Assembly (NCBI GenBank): GCA_015709595.1
Contig: CP054178.1
Coordinates: 62,001 to 126,000, forward strand
Direction: 5' to 3'
DNA length: 64,000 nt
Source: Phycisphaeraceae bacterium
GTDB taxonomy: Bacteria > Planctomycetota > Phycisphaerae > Phycisphaerales > SM1A02
Shown here: in pieces, positions 1 through 8,822 of the stretch
Position numbering within the stretch: position 1 is the first letter of the stretch
How the letters are laid out: every line of letters starts with the position of its first letter
Translations under genes and position numbers: made by a program
Notes under the pieces: model-generated
The model's input: the letters and a program-made list of their open reading frames with translations, nothing else
What the model was told of the DNA's origin: nothing
Databases searched by the model: none

Positions 1-2
1 CG

Positions 3-533
3 GAGGGATCGCTCTTCCAGTTCCGCCTGCTGGCGCAGGTGGAGGCCGAGGAGGCGCAGCAGCGCGTGGACACCTGGAATCAGTCCCTTGCCGCGCTCGA
101 CGCCGCCAGCACTCCGGCGGATGACCCGCGCCGGGCCACGCTCACGGCGTCGCGCGACCAGGAACAGGCGGCCCTCGACGACGCCCGTCGCATCGAGTCG
201 CGCCTGATCGCGTGGCATACGCCCATCCGCTGGGTGCTCAATACCCTGCCCAAGACGCAGGAAACCACCGGGCTGGTCTCGCGCTGGCTCAAGGATAAGG
301 ACGGCTACAGCATCCTCGCCATGCTGCGGGGCGACATGACGATGGGAACCGGCGATGCCGGACGCGGCAGCGGGAGCGGCTTTGGCAACCGTCGTCAGGA
401 AGCGGAGGTCTCGCGCCGCATGGAGGCCGCGCTCGACGCCCGGTCGCCCTGGATGATCGTCGGTTCGTCCGTGGCGTTTGAAGTGGTGCTGCTGTTGCTG
501 GCCGCGTGGGTCTTCTGCCGACGCGATTACTGA
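3..533 (+). CDS. C-terminal part of a membrane protein, probable ABC-2 type permease (5' end outside window)
   Basis: The reading frame is open from the left edge, so the gene begins outside the window. The visible 176 residues hold a long Glu/Gln/Ala-rich soluble stretch likely to form a coiled coil, a Gly/Ser-rich linker near residue 120, and one strong C-terminal membrane helix ending in FCRRDY. A last helix followed by a short Arg/Asp tail is typical of ABC-2 type permease subunits. The family assignment is inference from this fragment only, and the ATPase and transmembrane core are not visible. It ends 4 bases before the first ATG of the next gene, so the two may be co-transcribed. Confidence 0.5.
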   Translation, partial: EGSLFQFRLLAQVEAEEAQQRVDTWNQSLAALDAASTPADDPRRATLTASRDQEQAALDDARRIESRLIAWHTPIRWVLNTLPKTQETTGLVSRWLKDKDGYSILAMLRGDMTMGTGDAGRGSGSGFGNRRQEAEVSRRMEAALDARSPWMIVGSSVAFEVVLLLLAAWVFCRRDY

Positions 534-537
534 GACG

Positions 538-1617
538 ATGCGGGCCGCGCCGGGCCGTGGAGGGGTTCTGCGGATATCGTCCATCGTGCGTGATCCTCAT
601 TCCGAGCAGCCCGTCAACACGGGCGACCCGGCATCCCGGCTGCATCACACCCCCGTCCTCATGGCGCAGGTTCTGCGCCTGCTTGACCCGCGGCCGGGCG
701 ACACGGTGGTGGACTGCACCGCCGGACGGGGCGGGCACGCGGCGGCCCTGGCGGCTCGCATCACGGGGGAGGCAGCTCACGCGGTGGGAACGACATCGAG
801 CGCCGCGGCGCCACCCGCCGGGCGCCTCCTGTTGGTCGATCTTGACGCCGACAACCTCGCCTTCGCGGCTCAGCGCGTGCGCCGAGAGGTTCCTGACGTC
901 ACGGTCGAAACACTGCATGCCTCGTTCGCGGGAGCGCCTGAACACGTGAAGCGGCTCGGCTGGCGGGCGGACGTGGTGCTGGCGGATCTCGGCTTCGCCA
1001 GCACGCAGATGGACGACCCGGCGCGGGGGTTCAGCTTCCGCGCGGATGGGCCGTTGGACATGCGCTTCGACCGCACGCGCGGCATCTCTGCCGCGGAATG
1101 GCTGGCGCGGGCCGGCGAGGCGGAAATTGCCGACGTGATCTACCACCTCGGCGAAGACCCGTACGCCCGCCGAATCGCTCGAAAACTTGCACAGAGTCGG
1201 CTGCGGGAGTCGATTGACACTACCACGGCGCTGGCGCGGCTGGTGAGGGAGGCGTATGGCCCGAGGGCACGAACCTCGCGAGTCGATCCGGCGACGCGGA
1301 CGTTCATGGCGCTGCGAATCCTGGTGAATGACGAACTCGCCTCGCTGCAGTCGCTGCTGCGCTCCATCGAGGAATCAGCCGCGGTCGGGGGCGACTCGTG
1401 GCTGGCGACCGGGGCTCGCGTCGGCGTGATCTCGTTTCATTCGCTGGAGGACCGGCTGGTCAAGCAGTCCTTCAGCGGGCTGGTGAAGCGGTCGCTGGCT
1501 GAAGCCGTCACGCGGAAGCCGGTGACCGCGGAGGAATCGGAGGTCCGTGCGAACCCTCGGGCGCGCTCGGCCAAGTTGAGAGTCATTCGCGTGACCCACG
1601 GACTGGCGTCGCGCTGA
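538..1617 (+). CDS. rsmH: 16S rRNA (cytosine(1402)-N(4))-methyltransferase RsmH
   Basis: RsmH (MraW) methylates N4 of C1402 in 16S rRNA using S-adenosylmethionine. The SAM-binding motif VVDCTAGRGGHA lies near residue 60. Other family signatures are MRFDRTRGISAAEWL, the LRILVNDEL block and the late VISFHSLEDRLVK motif. The product is about 359 residues against roughly 310 for the family. The excess is an N-terminal extension and a 20-residue Ala/Pro-rich insert after the SAM motif. ATG at 538 was chosen; an in-frame GTG at 586 is a credible alternative, closer to the conserved HHTPVL start. It opens a dcw-type block with LysM, FtsL-like and FtsI genes. mraZ is not visible upstream. Confidence 0.95.
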   Translation: MRAAPGRGGVLRISSIVRDPHSEQPVNTGDPASRLHHTPVLMAQVLRLLDPRPGDTVVDCTAGRGGHAAALAARITGEAAHAVGTTSSAAAPPAGRLLLVDLDADNLAFAAQRVRREVPDVTVETLHASFAGAPEHVKRLGWRADVVLADLGFASTQMDDPARGFSFRADGPLDMRFDRTRGISAAEWLARAGEAEIADVIYHLGEDPYARRIARKLAQSRLRESIDTTTALARLVREAYGPRARTSRVDPATRTFMALRILVNDELASLQSLLRSIEESAAVGGDSWLATGARVGVISFHSLEDRLVKQSFSGLVKRSLAEAVTRKPVTAEESEVRANPRARSAKLRVIRVTHGLASR

Positions 1618-1710
1618 CTGGCGGATAGGATGCGTCGATCCGAGTGGAGCCGGATCGCAGGTTCAGACAACGTCGCTCGTCACGGAGGTGGCCGGCGGCC
1701 GAACGCATGG

Positions 1711-2556
1711 ATGCTGTTCGACATGACCCGAGAGAACAAACTCGCCCTCATCATCGGTTTCGGTCTGGTCCTGGTGGTCGGCATTCTGGTGTCGGACCAC
1801 CTGTCGGCGGCCAATCGGCAGCAGAACGCCGCGCTGCAGGCGGAGGAGGCCTCGCTCACGCCCGGCCGGCTGGAGGACCACCGGCTGCTGACGCCCGACT
1901 ACGCCCCGATCGAGCGGCCGGAGGCGGAGGGTCTTCGTCTGCGCCCGGGTCCGATGGCGGGGAACCAGAGTCACCTGGGCGGGAGTGACGCAAGCGCCTC
2001 CCGCGCCGCCGGTTCGAACCCGGGGCCGGGCACGATTCTCATGCCGGGACCGGATCAGCTCAATCGACAGTTGCCGCCCGCCGGCGGGTCCGGCGGCGCC
2101 ACGCTGCCCCAGTCGTACAAGTGGCACACCATCAAGCCGAAGGAGACGCTGGCCGCCATCGCCCGGCGCGAATACGGCGATGAAAAGCTCTGGAAGCTGC
2201 TGGCCCAGTTCAACAAGGATCGCGTTCCCAATCCGGACGTCGTCCCGGCGGGCGTGACGATCCGGCTGCCTTCCAAGGAAGAACTGCTTGGCATCACCGG
2301 GACGTCGGTCAGCCCCGGTCAGCCGTCGGGAAGCGGCGCCGGGGCCGCCGGCGCCGGCAACACGCCGGGCGGGGCTCAGCCGGCGGGCGGACACCGCACC
2401 TACACCGTGCAGCCGGGTGAAACGCTTTCGCGGATCGCCAAGCGGCTGCTCGGCTCGGAGCATCGGTGGCGCGAGATCGTGGACCTGAACAAGGACGTGA
2501 TCAAGAACCCCGACAACGTCACGGCGGGAACGGTCATCCGCGTGCCCAACACCTGA
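1711..2556 (+). CDS. Membrane-anchored protein with two LysM domains
   Basis: A single N-terminal membrane helix (about residues 10-27) is followed by a long low-complexity linker rich in Pro, Gly and Ser. Two LysM repeats follow, about residues 150-200 and 228-280, with cores KETLAAIARREYGDE and GETLSRIAKRLLGSE and each ending in an IRLP/IRVP strand. LysM domains bind N-acetylglucosamine in peptidoglycan, so this is probably an inner-membrane protein reaching into the wall. It sits between rsmH and an FtsL-like gene, suggesting a role in division or wall synthesis (inference). The open frame runs back to 1630, but ATG 1711 or 1723 directly precedes the charged residues before the membrane helix and is preferred. 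Confidence 0.85.
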   Translation: MLFDMTRENKLALIIGFGLVLVVGILVSDHLSAANRQQNAALQAEEASLTPGRLEDHRLLTPDYAPIERPEAEGLRLRPGPMAGNQSHLGGSDASASRAAGSNPGPGTILMPGPDQLNRQLPPAGGSGGATLPQSYKWHTIKPKETLAAIARREYGDEKLWKLLAQFNKDRVPNPDVVPAGVTIRLPSKEELLGITGTSVSPGQPSGSGAGAAGAGNTPGGAQPAGGHRTYTVQPGETLSRIAKRLLGSEHRWREIVDLNKDVIKNPDNVTAGTVIRVPNT

Positions 2557-2583
2557 CATGATCCGTCCACCCGGTCCGATGCC

Positions 2584-2904
2584 ATGTTCGCCAAGATCCT
2601 CGTCATTCTCGTGGTGTTCGGCGTGCTGGGCTGCGCCCTGCTGGTGAATCGGCAGCAGCGCATTGAGACCGCTCATCGCATGTCCCTGACGCATAAGCGT
2701 CTCGCCGAACAGGAGCGCGGCGCCTGGCGCCTGCGGGCCGAAGTTGCGCGGCATTGCAGCCCCAGCCGGTTGCGTGAAGCCGCCAAGCGGAGCGGGCAGT
2801 CGTGGCTTCCCCTCATGCTGCACCCGCAGCGACCATCTGTGGTGCACCCGCCCGCGACAGTCGCGGCCGCACAGGCGTCGGATCAACGAGAAGCCGGCCC
2901 ATGA
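2584..2904 (+). CDS. Small bitopic protein in the ftsL position (FtsL-like)
   Basis: This 106-residue product has one membrane helix (about residues 5-22). A charged, coiled-coil-prone segment of about 45 residues follows, then a Pro/Ala-rich tail. FtsL proteins have the same build: short cytoplasmic start, one helix, then a leucine-zipper-like periplasmic segment closing with a pattern such as SPxRLxExAxR. Here CSPSRLREAAKR fits that pattern. Its place directly before ftsI is the classical ftsL position. Its stop overlaps the ftsI start (ATGA), implying translational coupling. FtsL sequences diverge too fast for firm naming, so the assignment rests on topology and synteny. The Pro-rich tail is unusual. 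Confidence 0.65.
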   Translation: MFAKILVILVVFGVLGCALLVNRQQRIETAHRMSLTHKRLAEQERGAWRLRAEVARHCSPSRLREAAKRSGQSWLPLMLHPQRPSVVHPPATVAAAQASDQREAGP

Positions 2905-4682
2905 ACACGACTCAATCATCGCCCGGCGATCAGGCGGAACAGGGAACGCGCATCGTCCGCGTCGGCCTGGGGCTGGCCGTCCTGCTCATCGCGGTCTACG
3001 CGGGGCTGTTCATCCGCGTTGCGGTGCTGAAAATCCATCCCGACCCGCGACTGAACGGGGCGGCCGGTGCGCCATTCGCCACTCGCCCCGAACTGGCTCG
3101 TCGCGGCGATCTGGTCGATCGCGAAGGGCGCATCATCGCCACCAGCCGCATCGGCTACCGGCTCTTCGTGGACCCGAAGGAAGTGCAGGATCTGACGACC
3201 ATCGCCGTCGATCTCGCCCACCTGATCGGGGGCGACCCCGCGGCGTACGACCGGACGATTCTGGATCGCGCCGACTCGCGCTACGTCGTCATCAGCCATC
3301 TGTTGAACGACGAACAGGTCGAGGTGGTGCGACAGGCGGGCCTGCGCGGCGTGGGGCTGGAGCCGCGACTGGTGCGGGAGTACTCCAACGAGGGCGTCGG
3401 CTCCCTGGTGGTCGGAATGGTCGGCTTCGAGCACACCGGGCTGGCGGGCATGGAGCACCGCTTCAACCGCCGCATGATCCCCGAGGACGGTCGGCTCACC
3501 TACCTCAAGGACGCCCGGGGGCAGCCACTCTGGATCGAGCCCGCCGGCATACGCCCGAGAAACGACGGCGAGTCCGTGCGTCTGAGCATCGACCTGACGA
3601 TTCAGGACATCGCCGAACGTCGGCTGCGCCAGGCGGTGGAGCAGTACAACGCGGGCGGTGGGCGAATGGTGGTGCTCGATCCGGCGACAGGCGAGATTCT
3701 CGCCATGTGCGACATCCTGCGGAAACGTCCCGGTTGGAAGGAGGTCACGACCGACCCGGCCCGTGAGATTCACCCCTCGCTGGGACGCAATCGCTGCGCC
3801 ACCGATCCCTACGAACCCGGTTCGACGTTCAAGCCGTTCATCTGGGCCGTGGCCACGGAGCACGGACGGGCGCGCCTGGATGAGGTGCTCCCTACGCCCT
3901 CCGGCGCGCCGTACGTCACCAGCCGGGGCCGGCGCATCCGCGACGCGCATTACTACGGCCCGTCCACGTGGGAGAAAGTGCTCGTCAAGTCGATGAACAG
4001 CGGCATGGCCATCGTTGGCGAGCGCATGACCGAGAAGGAGATGCAGGAAGCGGTCCGTTCGTTCGGATTCGGTCGCAAGACCGGGGCGGGGCTGCCGGGC
4101 GAATCGATCGGCATCGTCACCACGCCCAGGAACTGGGGGCATTACACCCAGACCTCGGTGGCGTACGGCCATGAAATCAGCGTCACCCCGCTGCAGATGG
4201 TGCAGGCCTTCGCGGCGTTCGCCTGCGACGGAATGATTCCCGAGCTGCGCCTCACCGCGGTCAACGATGACGAACTCCGCGCCCCGTTGCTGCGAGCCCC
4301 GATCAAGCCCGAGACCGCCCGCCTCACGCGCCGGATCATGGGCAAGGTGATGACCGACGGCACGGGGCGCGAGTCGCAGTCCACCAGGTACACGCTGTTC
4401 GGCAAGTCCGGCACCGCCCAGCTGCCCCGCAAGAAGGAGGACGGCGGCGGCTACTACGAGGACCGCTACGTCTCCAGCTTCATCGCCGGCGCGCCGCTGG
4501 AGCAGCCGCGTCTCGTCGTGCTGTGCGTGATCGACGACCCGGATCGTTCGCGCGGACACTACGGCGGCGTGGTGGCGGGACCGGCGGTGCGCGACGTGAT
4601 GGACGAGGCCCTGGCGTACCTCGGCGTGCCGCCCGACAAGCCGCAGGATGGCCGTCCCGATCGACTCGCCGCACGCCCCTGA
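2901..4682 (+). CDS. ftsI: Penicillin-binding protein, septal transpeptidase FtsI/PBP2 type
   Basis: This is a class B penicillin-binding protein that cross-links septal peptidoglycan. One membrane anchor lies at about residues 18-38. A dimerisation region follows (RRGDLVDREGRIIA, the typical start of that module). The C-terminal transpeptidase domain carries the three active-site motifs: STFK in YEPGSTFKPF, SMN in VKSMNSGMA, and KSG in LFGKSGTAQL. About 593 residues is normal for the family, and no PASTA domains are seen. The start at 2901 is fixed by the ATGA overlap with the FtsL-like gene and by the anchor lying just downstream. The next dcw genes (murE, murF, mraY) do not follow, so the cluster is cut short here. 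Confidence 0.95.
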   Translation: MNTTQSSPGDQAEQGTRIVRVGLGLAVLLIAVYAGLFIRVAVLKIHPDPRLNGAAGAPFATRPELARRGDLVDREGRIIATSRIGYRLFVDPKEVQDLTTIAVDLAHLIGGDPAAYDRTILDRADSRYVVISHLLNDEQVEVVRQAGLRGVGLEPRLVREYSNEGVGSLVVGMVGFEHTGLAGMEHRFNRRMIPEDGRLTYLKDARGQPLWIEPAGIRPRNDGESVRLSIDLTIQDIAERRLRQAVEQYNAGGGRMVVLDPATGEILAMCDILRKRPGWKEVTTDPAREIHPSLGRNRCATDPYEPGSTFKPFIWAVATEHGRARLDEVLPTPSGAPYVTSRGRRIRDAHYYGPSTWEKVLVKSMNSGMAIVGERMTEKEMQEAVRSFGFGRKTGAGLPGESIGIVTTPRNWGHYTQTSVAYGHEISVTPLQMVQAFAAFACDGMIPELRLTAVNDDELRAPLLRAPIKPETARLTRRIMGKVMTDGTGRESQSTRYTLFGKSGTAQLPRKKEDGGGYYEDRYVSSFIAGAPLEQPRLVVLCVIDDPDRSRGHYGGVVAGPAVRDVMDEALAYLGVPPDKPQDGRPDRLAARP

Positions 4683-4702
4683 TCTCCGCCCTTCCCGCCG
4701 CG

Positions 4703-6133
4703 TCAACCTGCGGCGGCGCGGAACTCGTCCAGCCCCAGCTGCTTCATCTTCTTATAGAGCGTCGTGCGGTTGATGCCCAGCACGTCGGCGGTGCGCTGTC
4801 GATTCCAGGCGTTGTGCTCCAGCGTCGCCAGGATGATTCGCCGCTCCGGCTCCCGGAGCGCTTCCTCCAGCGTCATGGGCTGGTATGGCTCGGTTGGGAA
4901 CGTGAAGGAACGAGGCGCCTCACCCGTCACGTTGGGCGGCAGGTCGTCCAGTTGAACCCGCGCCGACCGTGAGAGCACCACGGCGCGCTCGATGATGTTC
5001 TGCAGTTCCCGCACGTTGCCGGGGAACGCGTAGCCACGCAGCGCGTTCATCGCCTCGTCGGTGAAGCCGACGACCTCGCGACCGGCATCCCGTGCGAACT
5101 GCTCCAGAAAGTGCGCGGCGAGCAGCGGAATGTCGCTGGCTCGACTTCGCAGCGGCGGCACCTCCACCATCACCACGTTGATGCGGTAGTACAGATCCTG
5201 CCGGAACTCCCCTCGCGCCACCAGCTCCTCCAGCGGCTGATTGCTGGCGAGGATCACCCGCACGTCCACCTCGACCGTCTCGGACGACCCGACCGGCTCG
5301 AACCGCTTCTCCTGCAGCACGCGCAGCAGTTTGAGCTGCATGGCGGGAGAGGCCGAGTTGATCTCATCCAGAAAGATCGTTCCGCCGTTGGCCGCCAGGA
5401 AGCGTCCCGGCTTGTCCGCGTGCGCCCCCGTGAACGACCCCTTCACGTGCCCGAAGAGTTCGCTCTCCAGCAGCGTTTCCGGGATTGACCCGCAGGCGAT
5501 CTCCACGAACGGCCTGTCTCGGCGAGGCGAACGCTGATGAATCGCGCGGGCGATCATCGACTTGCCCGTGCCGGACTCGCCGCTCATCAGCACGGTGGTG
5601 CGCGTGGGCGCGACGGCCTCGACCAGGTCGAAGATGCGCCGCATGCGCGGATCCTGTCCGACGATGCCATCCAGCCCGTGTCGGGCATCCAGTTGCTTTC
5701 GGAGCCGGCTGTTCTCCGCCAGCAGGGCGTGCTGGCGCAGCGCCCGCTCGACCGCGATCAGGAACTCGGCATCGACCAGCGGCTTGAGCAGGTAGTCGCT
5801 GGCGCCCAGCCGGATGGCCTCGACCGCGGATTCGATCGTGCCGTAGCCGGTCGTGACCAGCGGAACGATCTCCGGCGCCTCCTCGCGCAGTCGGCGGATC
5901 AGCTCCATGCCGCTCATCCCCGGCAGGTTGAGGTCGATCACCGCGACGGCGAACGGCTCCACGGAATGCGGACTGGTCCGGGTGCGTCGGATGACATCGA
6001 GGGCGGTCTCCGCTGACGATGTCACGTCCGTCTGATAACCTGATTCTCGCAGGAAGCCCCCCAACGCATCGCCGACAAGCGTCTCCGCATCGACGATCAA
6101 CACGCGAGCCGTGGGCTGGGTAGACGACGCCAT
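4703..6133 (-). CDS. Sigma-54-dependent response regulator, NtrC family
   Basis: Three domains are visible. The receiver domain (about residues 10-130) has the phosphoacceptor Asp in VIDLNLPGM and the conserved Lys in LLKPL. The AAA+ sigma-54 activator domain (about 150-385) has Walker A GESGTGKS, the sigma-54 contact loop GSFTGA and Walker B IFLDEI. A C-terminal Fis-type helix-turn-helix ends in RTTLYKKMKQLGL. Such proteins activate sigma-54 promoters once phosphorylated by a sensor kinase. No kinase gene lies in the window, so the signal is unknown. The open frame extends to 6175, but ATG 6133, preceded by AGGGAT, begins just before the receiver fold. It converges with ftsI. Confidence 0.93.
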   Translation of the reverse strand: MASSTQPTARVLIVDAETLVGDALGGFLRESGYQTDVTSSAETALDVIRRTRTSPHSVEPFAVAVIDLNLPGMSGMELIRRLREEAPEIVPLVTTGYGTIESAVEAIRLGASDYLLKPLVDAEFLIAVERALRQHALLAENSRLRKQLDARHGLDGIVGQDPRMRRIFDLVEAVAPTRTTVLMSGESGTGKSMIARAIHQRSPRRDRPFVEIACGSIPETLLESELFGHVKGSFTGAHADKPGRFLAANGGTIFLDEINSASPAMQLKLLRVLQEKRFEPVGSSETVEVDVRVILASNQPLEELVARGEFRQDLYYRINVVMVEVPPLRSRASDIPLLAAHFLEQFARDAGREVVGFTDEAMNALRGYAFPGNVRELQNIIERAVVLSRSARVQLDDLPPNVTGEAPRSFTFPTEPYQPMTLEEALREPERRIILATLEHNAWNRQRTADVLGINRTTLYKKMKQLGLDEFRAAAG

Positions 6134-6281
6134 GAAGCATCCCTGCCATCTCGTTGGGAATCGACCTCCATTCATCGACCCGTTCGAGCGGTCGGTTCAC
6201 CCGGTGTCGCGTGGTGGCAACATCATTCTCGGTCATCGCGGCGGGGAGGACCGCTGTCGTTGAGACGCCTCCGCGTCAATG

Positions 6282-6306
6282 AAAAAGGGACGCCGAGGGG
6301 CGTCCC
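6282..6306 (-). terminator. Rho-independent terminator of the PEP-CTERM-like gene
   Basis: An 8-bp perfect stem (GGGACGCC / GGCGTCCC, 6287-6294 and 6299-6306) encloses a GAGG loop. On the minus strand it is followed by five T residues (6286-6282). It lies about 35 bp past the stop at 6341. A similar GAGG-loop hairpin ends the PEP-CTERM-like gene at 46594. Confidence 0.85.
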
Positions 6307-6340
6307 GGGGTGCTTCTCGCCAAGGAACGACAGGCGCGAA

Positions 6341-6958
6341 TCAGGCGCGTCGACGCCGACGCGACACCACGCCAGCCACGCCCAGCAGGGCCAGGGCGCC
6401 AGGAGCGGGAATCTCGCCGTGCATGAAGTTGGCGCCGAAGAAACCGTTGGCCACGCCGGAAATCTGCGTCGGGAAGGTCAGAATGTTGCCCCCGACCCAG
6501 CGGTCGCCGGTGAAGGTGATCTCAGGAATGACGGTGAAACCGGTGGTGTTGAAGGTGTAGAAGTCGTTGCCACCCTGTCCGCCCGACACGCCGCCGATGA
6601 CATAGGACTGGTTCGCGGCGAGCACCACCGCCGAACTCAGCTGAACGTAGCGGAAGTGCCCGGTGAGCGGGGCCGCCGTGCCCGCGGGCACCGTCAGCGA
6701 GGCCAGCAGGTTGCCGTTGATGTCCCACAGACCGACATCATGTGACTGCCCCAGGCCGTTGCCATCATGGTCGTAATACCCGAGGTGAGTCACGTTGATG
6801 GGAGCATTGTTCACCCGGAACGACCAGCCCAAGGTCCACGGCCCATTGTCACCGCTGAAGGAAGAGCCCGGCGCGGCAAACTCCACGCCCGGAACCTGCC
6901 CTTGGGCGCCAAACGCCACCGCCGCCACGGCCAAGGCGGCTCCTGCAAATCGTCTCAT
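6341..6958 (-). CDS. Secreted protein with PEP-CTERM-like sorting tail
   Basis: The 205-residue product begins with a signal peptide (MRRFAGAALAVAAVAFGAQG). Its body is rich in Gly, Asn and aromatic residues and looks beta-structured. It ends in PAPGALALLGVAGVVSRRRRRA: a Pro-Gly motif, one hydrophobic helix and an Arg tail, the PEP-CTERM / exosortase-type arrangement. The body resembles the planctomycete extracellular beta-sandwich proteins that describe nothing enzymatic, and no function can be given. GAGAGGAG sits 7 bases before the ATG at 6958, which fixes the start over the 7012 alternative. It appears monocistronic, with a promoter at 7034-7061 and a terminator at 6282-6306. Confidence 0.85.
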   Translation of the reverse strand: MRRFAGAALAVAAVAFGAQGQVPGVEFAAPGSSFSGDNGPWTLGWSFRVNNAPINVTHLGYYDHDGNGLGQSHDVGLWDINGNLLASLTVPAGTAAPLTGHFRYVQLSSAVVLAANQSYVIGGVSGGQGGNDFYTFNTTGFTVIPEITFTGDRWVGGNILTFPTQISGVANGFFGANFMHGEIPAPGALALLGVAGVVSRRRRRA

Positions 6959-7033
6959 GTTTGATTCTCCTCTCACGTCTCCCAGGGCTTTGCAGCTCGA
7001 GGAACACCCCACAAGCCCGCCCTACACGCTTGT

Positions 7034-7061
7034 ATTCTACTGGTGTTTTCGAATCACGCAA
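7034..7061 (-). promoter_or_regulatory. Candidate sigma-70 promoter for the 6341-6958 gene
   Basis: Reading the minus strand, TTGCGT (7061-7056) is followed after 16 bp by TAGAAT (7039-7034). The leader to the ATG is about 70 nt and contains the GAGAGGAG ribosome-binding site. It lies in a local AT-rich patch. Confidence 0.5.
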
Positions 7062-7189
7062 GAACAATTCTCCCCCGTGGTGAACCCGTTCATGGACGCA
7101 CGATCCGAGGGACTCGCACCAGGAGGGGACAACCCGGACGCCCGGACCTGGCGGCAGTCGTAAATAGTCGACAGACATGGGTTTCCGTA

Positions 7190-8284
7190 CTATTCCCGGA
7201 ACTCGTCCCGGCGCGCCGCCTGCCCCGCGACCTCCTTGATGATGGTCATGCCGCTGAACCCCAGCACGGCGAAGGCGCCCAGCCACACCGCCTGCGTTCG
7301 CAGGTCCAGCATGAGCAGCCACGCGCTTCCATACAGCGCCTGCCACATGGCGCCGTACCGGCGCAGTTTCTCCGCCGCCACGGCTCCGCTGACGCCGATC
7401 GTCTTCCACCGGGCCACCGCGATGAATCCAACCACCGCCAGAGCCGGCCAGAGCACGTTGACCGCCGACGCCCGGTCGGGCCAGGCCCCTTCCCGCCAGA
7501 AGCCCAGTCCGATGATCGCCCCGCTCCACGTCATCCATGATCCGAGAATGACCGCGGCGGCATGGCGCGAGATGCGCGGCCTCTTCCCCTCCAGCAGATG
7601 CGACCCGTACGCGATCGCCATGGCGTGGGTCATCACCAGCCACGCGGGCCAGGTGAATCCCAGTTCCGCGTTGGGGATGAACATGTGAACCGCGTGGATG
7701 AGCCCGATGGAGATCATCCCCGCCGCGGGAATGAACTTGCCCGCCGCGTTGTAGAACAGGATTCCCATCGCCGTCAGCAGCGTCATCTGGAGCGACAGGA
7801 GCCCCATCGCCTGCGCCGCCAGGATGGCGATGAGCAGCGCGCCCACCGTCACCACGATGGCCTGCCCCGCCCGGATGCGACCCGCCGGGATCGGCCGCTC
7901 CGGGCTGAACGCGCTGTCGTGCCGCGCGTCCAGCACATCATTCAGCGACGCGCCGTACGCGAACAGACCCACCGCCACCACCGCGCCCAGCGCCAGCGCC
8001 GAGACGAGCGGCATCGACACCACGGGGATCGCATCCCCCTCCGACGCCAGGGCGCGGGAGAGCAGAATCACCAGCCACACGTCCGCCACCGCGCCAAACG
8101 CCATCGTCAGCCGCGTGAGCTGGATCGCCGTCAGAATGCGTCGAGTCAACGCGCGCACGCCGGATGGTACCCCGGCGGCGCACAGATCGAGCGAGATGCG
8201 GCCCTGGGCTGACGGCTCTTGCCCAACGGCTGTTGGCTCACGGCTGACCGCGCTCCCCCGCATGGAAACCCCCCACCGATCCAT
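7190..8284 (-). CDS. UbiA-family membrane prenyltransferase
   Basis: This polytopic membrane protein has about eight hydrophobic helices. The key UbiA signature NDVLDARHDSAFSPERPIPAG has the aspartates that bind Mg-prenyl diphosphate. A second Asp-rich loop is not obvious, so the substrate cannot be named; UbiA enzymes prenylate quinones, haem, chlorophyll or lipids. Conserved sequence begins near codon 43 (VRALTRRILTAIQL). Codons 12-30 are encoded by a stretch resembling the recurring intergenic phrase AGCCGTGAGCC. The true start may be the in-frame GTG at 8158, which has a -10-like TACCAT (8169-8164) just upstream. Divergent from ribH. Confidence 0.8.
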   Translation of the reverse strand: MDRWGVSMRGSAVSREPTAVGQEPSAQGRISLDLCAAGVPSGVRALTRRILTAIQLTRLTMAFGAVADVWLVILLSRALASEGDAIPVVSMPLVSALALGAVVAVGLFAYGASLNDVLDARHDSAFSPERPIPAGRIRAGQAIVVTVGALLIAILAAQAMGLLSLQMTLLTAMGILFYNAAGKFIPAAGMISIGLIHAVHMFIPNAELGFTWPAWLVMTHAMAIAYGSHLLEGKRPRISRHAAAVILGSWMTWSGAIIGLGFWREGAWPDRASAVNVLWPALAVVGFIAVARWKTIGVSGAVAAEKLRRYGAMWQALYGSAWLLMLDLRTQAVWLGAFAVLGFSGMTIIKEVAGQAARRDEFRE

Positions 8285-8314
8285 CTACACTCCCGACTTC
8301 CCTGAGAGCACGCC

Positions 8315-8821
8315 GTGTCGCACGCCCCAGTCGCCAACCAGGCCTCCGCCGCCGGCCTTCGGGTCGCGGTGATCGTCAGCCGTTATCACGCGGATGTGAC
8401 GGAGTCCCTGCGCGCCGGGGCGCAGTCCGCCTTCGCGGCCGCGGGAGGCGACCCCGCCGATCTGCGATTCTTCCACGCGCCGGGCGCCTACGAACTGCCG
8501 GTCATCGCCGCCGCCGTGCTCGATGAAGGCGAGGTGGACGCCCTCGTCGCGCTCGGCTGCATCATCACCGGCGAGACCACCCACGATCAGTACATCGCCC
8601 ACGCCGTCAGCGATGGCCTCATGCGGCTCTCGGTGTCCTACGGCACCCCCGTCGCCCTCGGCGTGCTCACCTGCCAGACCCTCGAGCAGGCCCGCCAGCG
8701 CGCCGGCGGCTCCCGCGGCAACAAGGGCGCCGAGGCCATGACCGCCGCCCTCGACGCCGCGTCCACCATCCACGCCATCCGCGAGGCGTCACTGGCCCGC
8801 GCCGCCCAGGGGGGCGCCTGA
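8315..8821 (+). CDS. ribH: 6,7-dimethyl-8-ribityllumazine synthase
   Basis: RibH condenses 5-amino-6-ribitylaminouracil with dihydroxybutanone phosphate in riboflavin synthesis. The family core is clear: RVAVIVSRYH at the start, FHAPGAYELP (substrate loop), ALGCIITGETTHDQYI with the catalytic His region, the GVLTCQTLEQA motif and RAGGSRGNKGAEA. The 168-residue length is normal. The start is GTG at 8315. It is followed after one base by nusB, the common ribH-nusB pairing, and then ftsY. No other rib genes are in the window. Confidence 0.95.
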   Translation: MSHAPVANQASAAGLRVAVIVSRYHADVTESLRAGAQSAFAAAGGDPADLRFFHAPGAYELPVIAAAVLDEGEVDALVALGCIITGETTHDQYIAHAVSDGLMRLSVSYGTPVALGVLTCQTLEQARQRAGGSRGNKGAEAMTAALDAASTIHAIREASLARAAQGGA

Positions 8822-8822
8822 C

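Noticed and set aside
289-1146. 285-aa minus-strand ORF opposite rsmH
   Set aside because: Its translation is Arg/Pro/Ala-rich without domains and mirrors the high-GC codon pattern of rsmH; a shadow.
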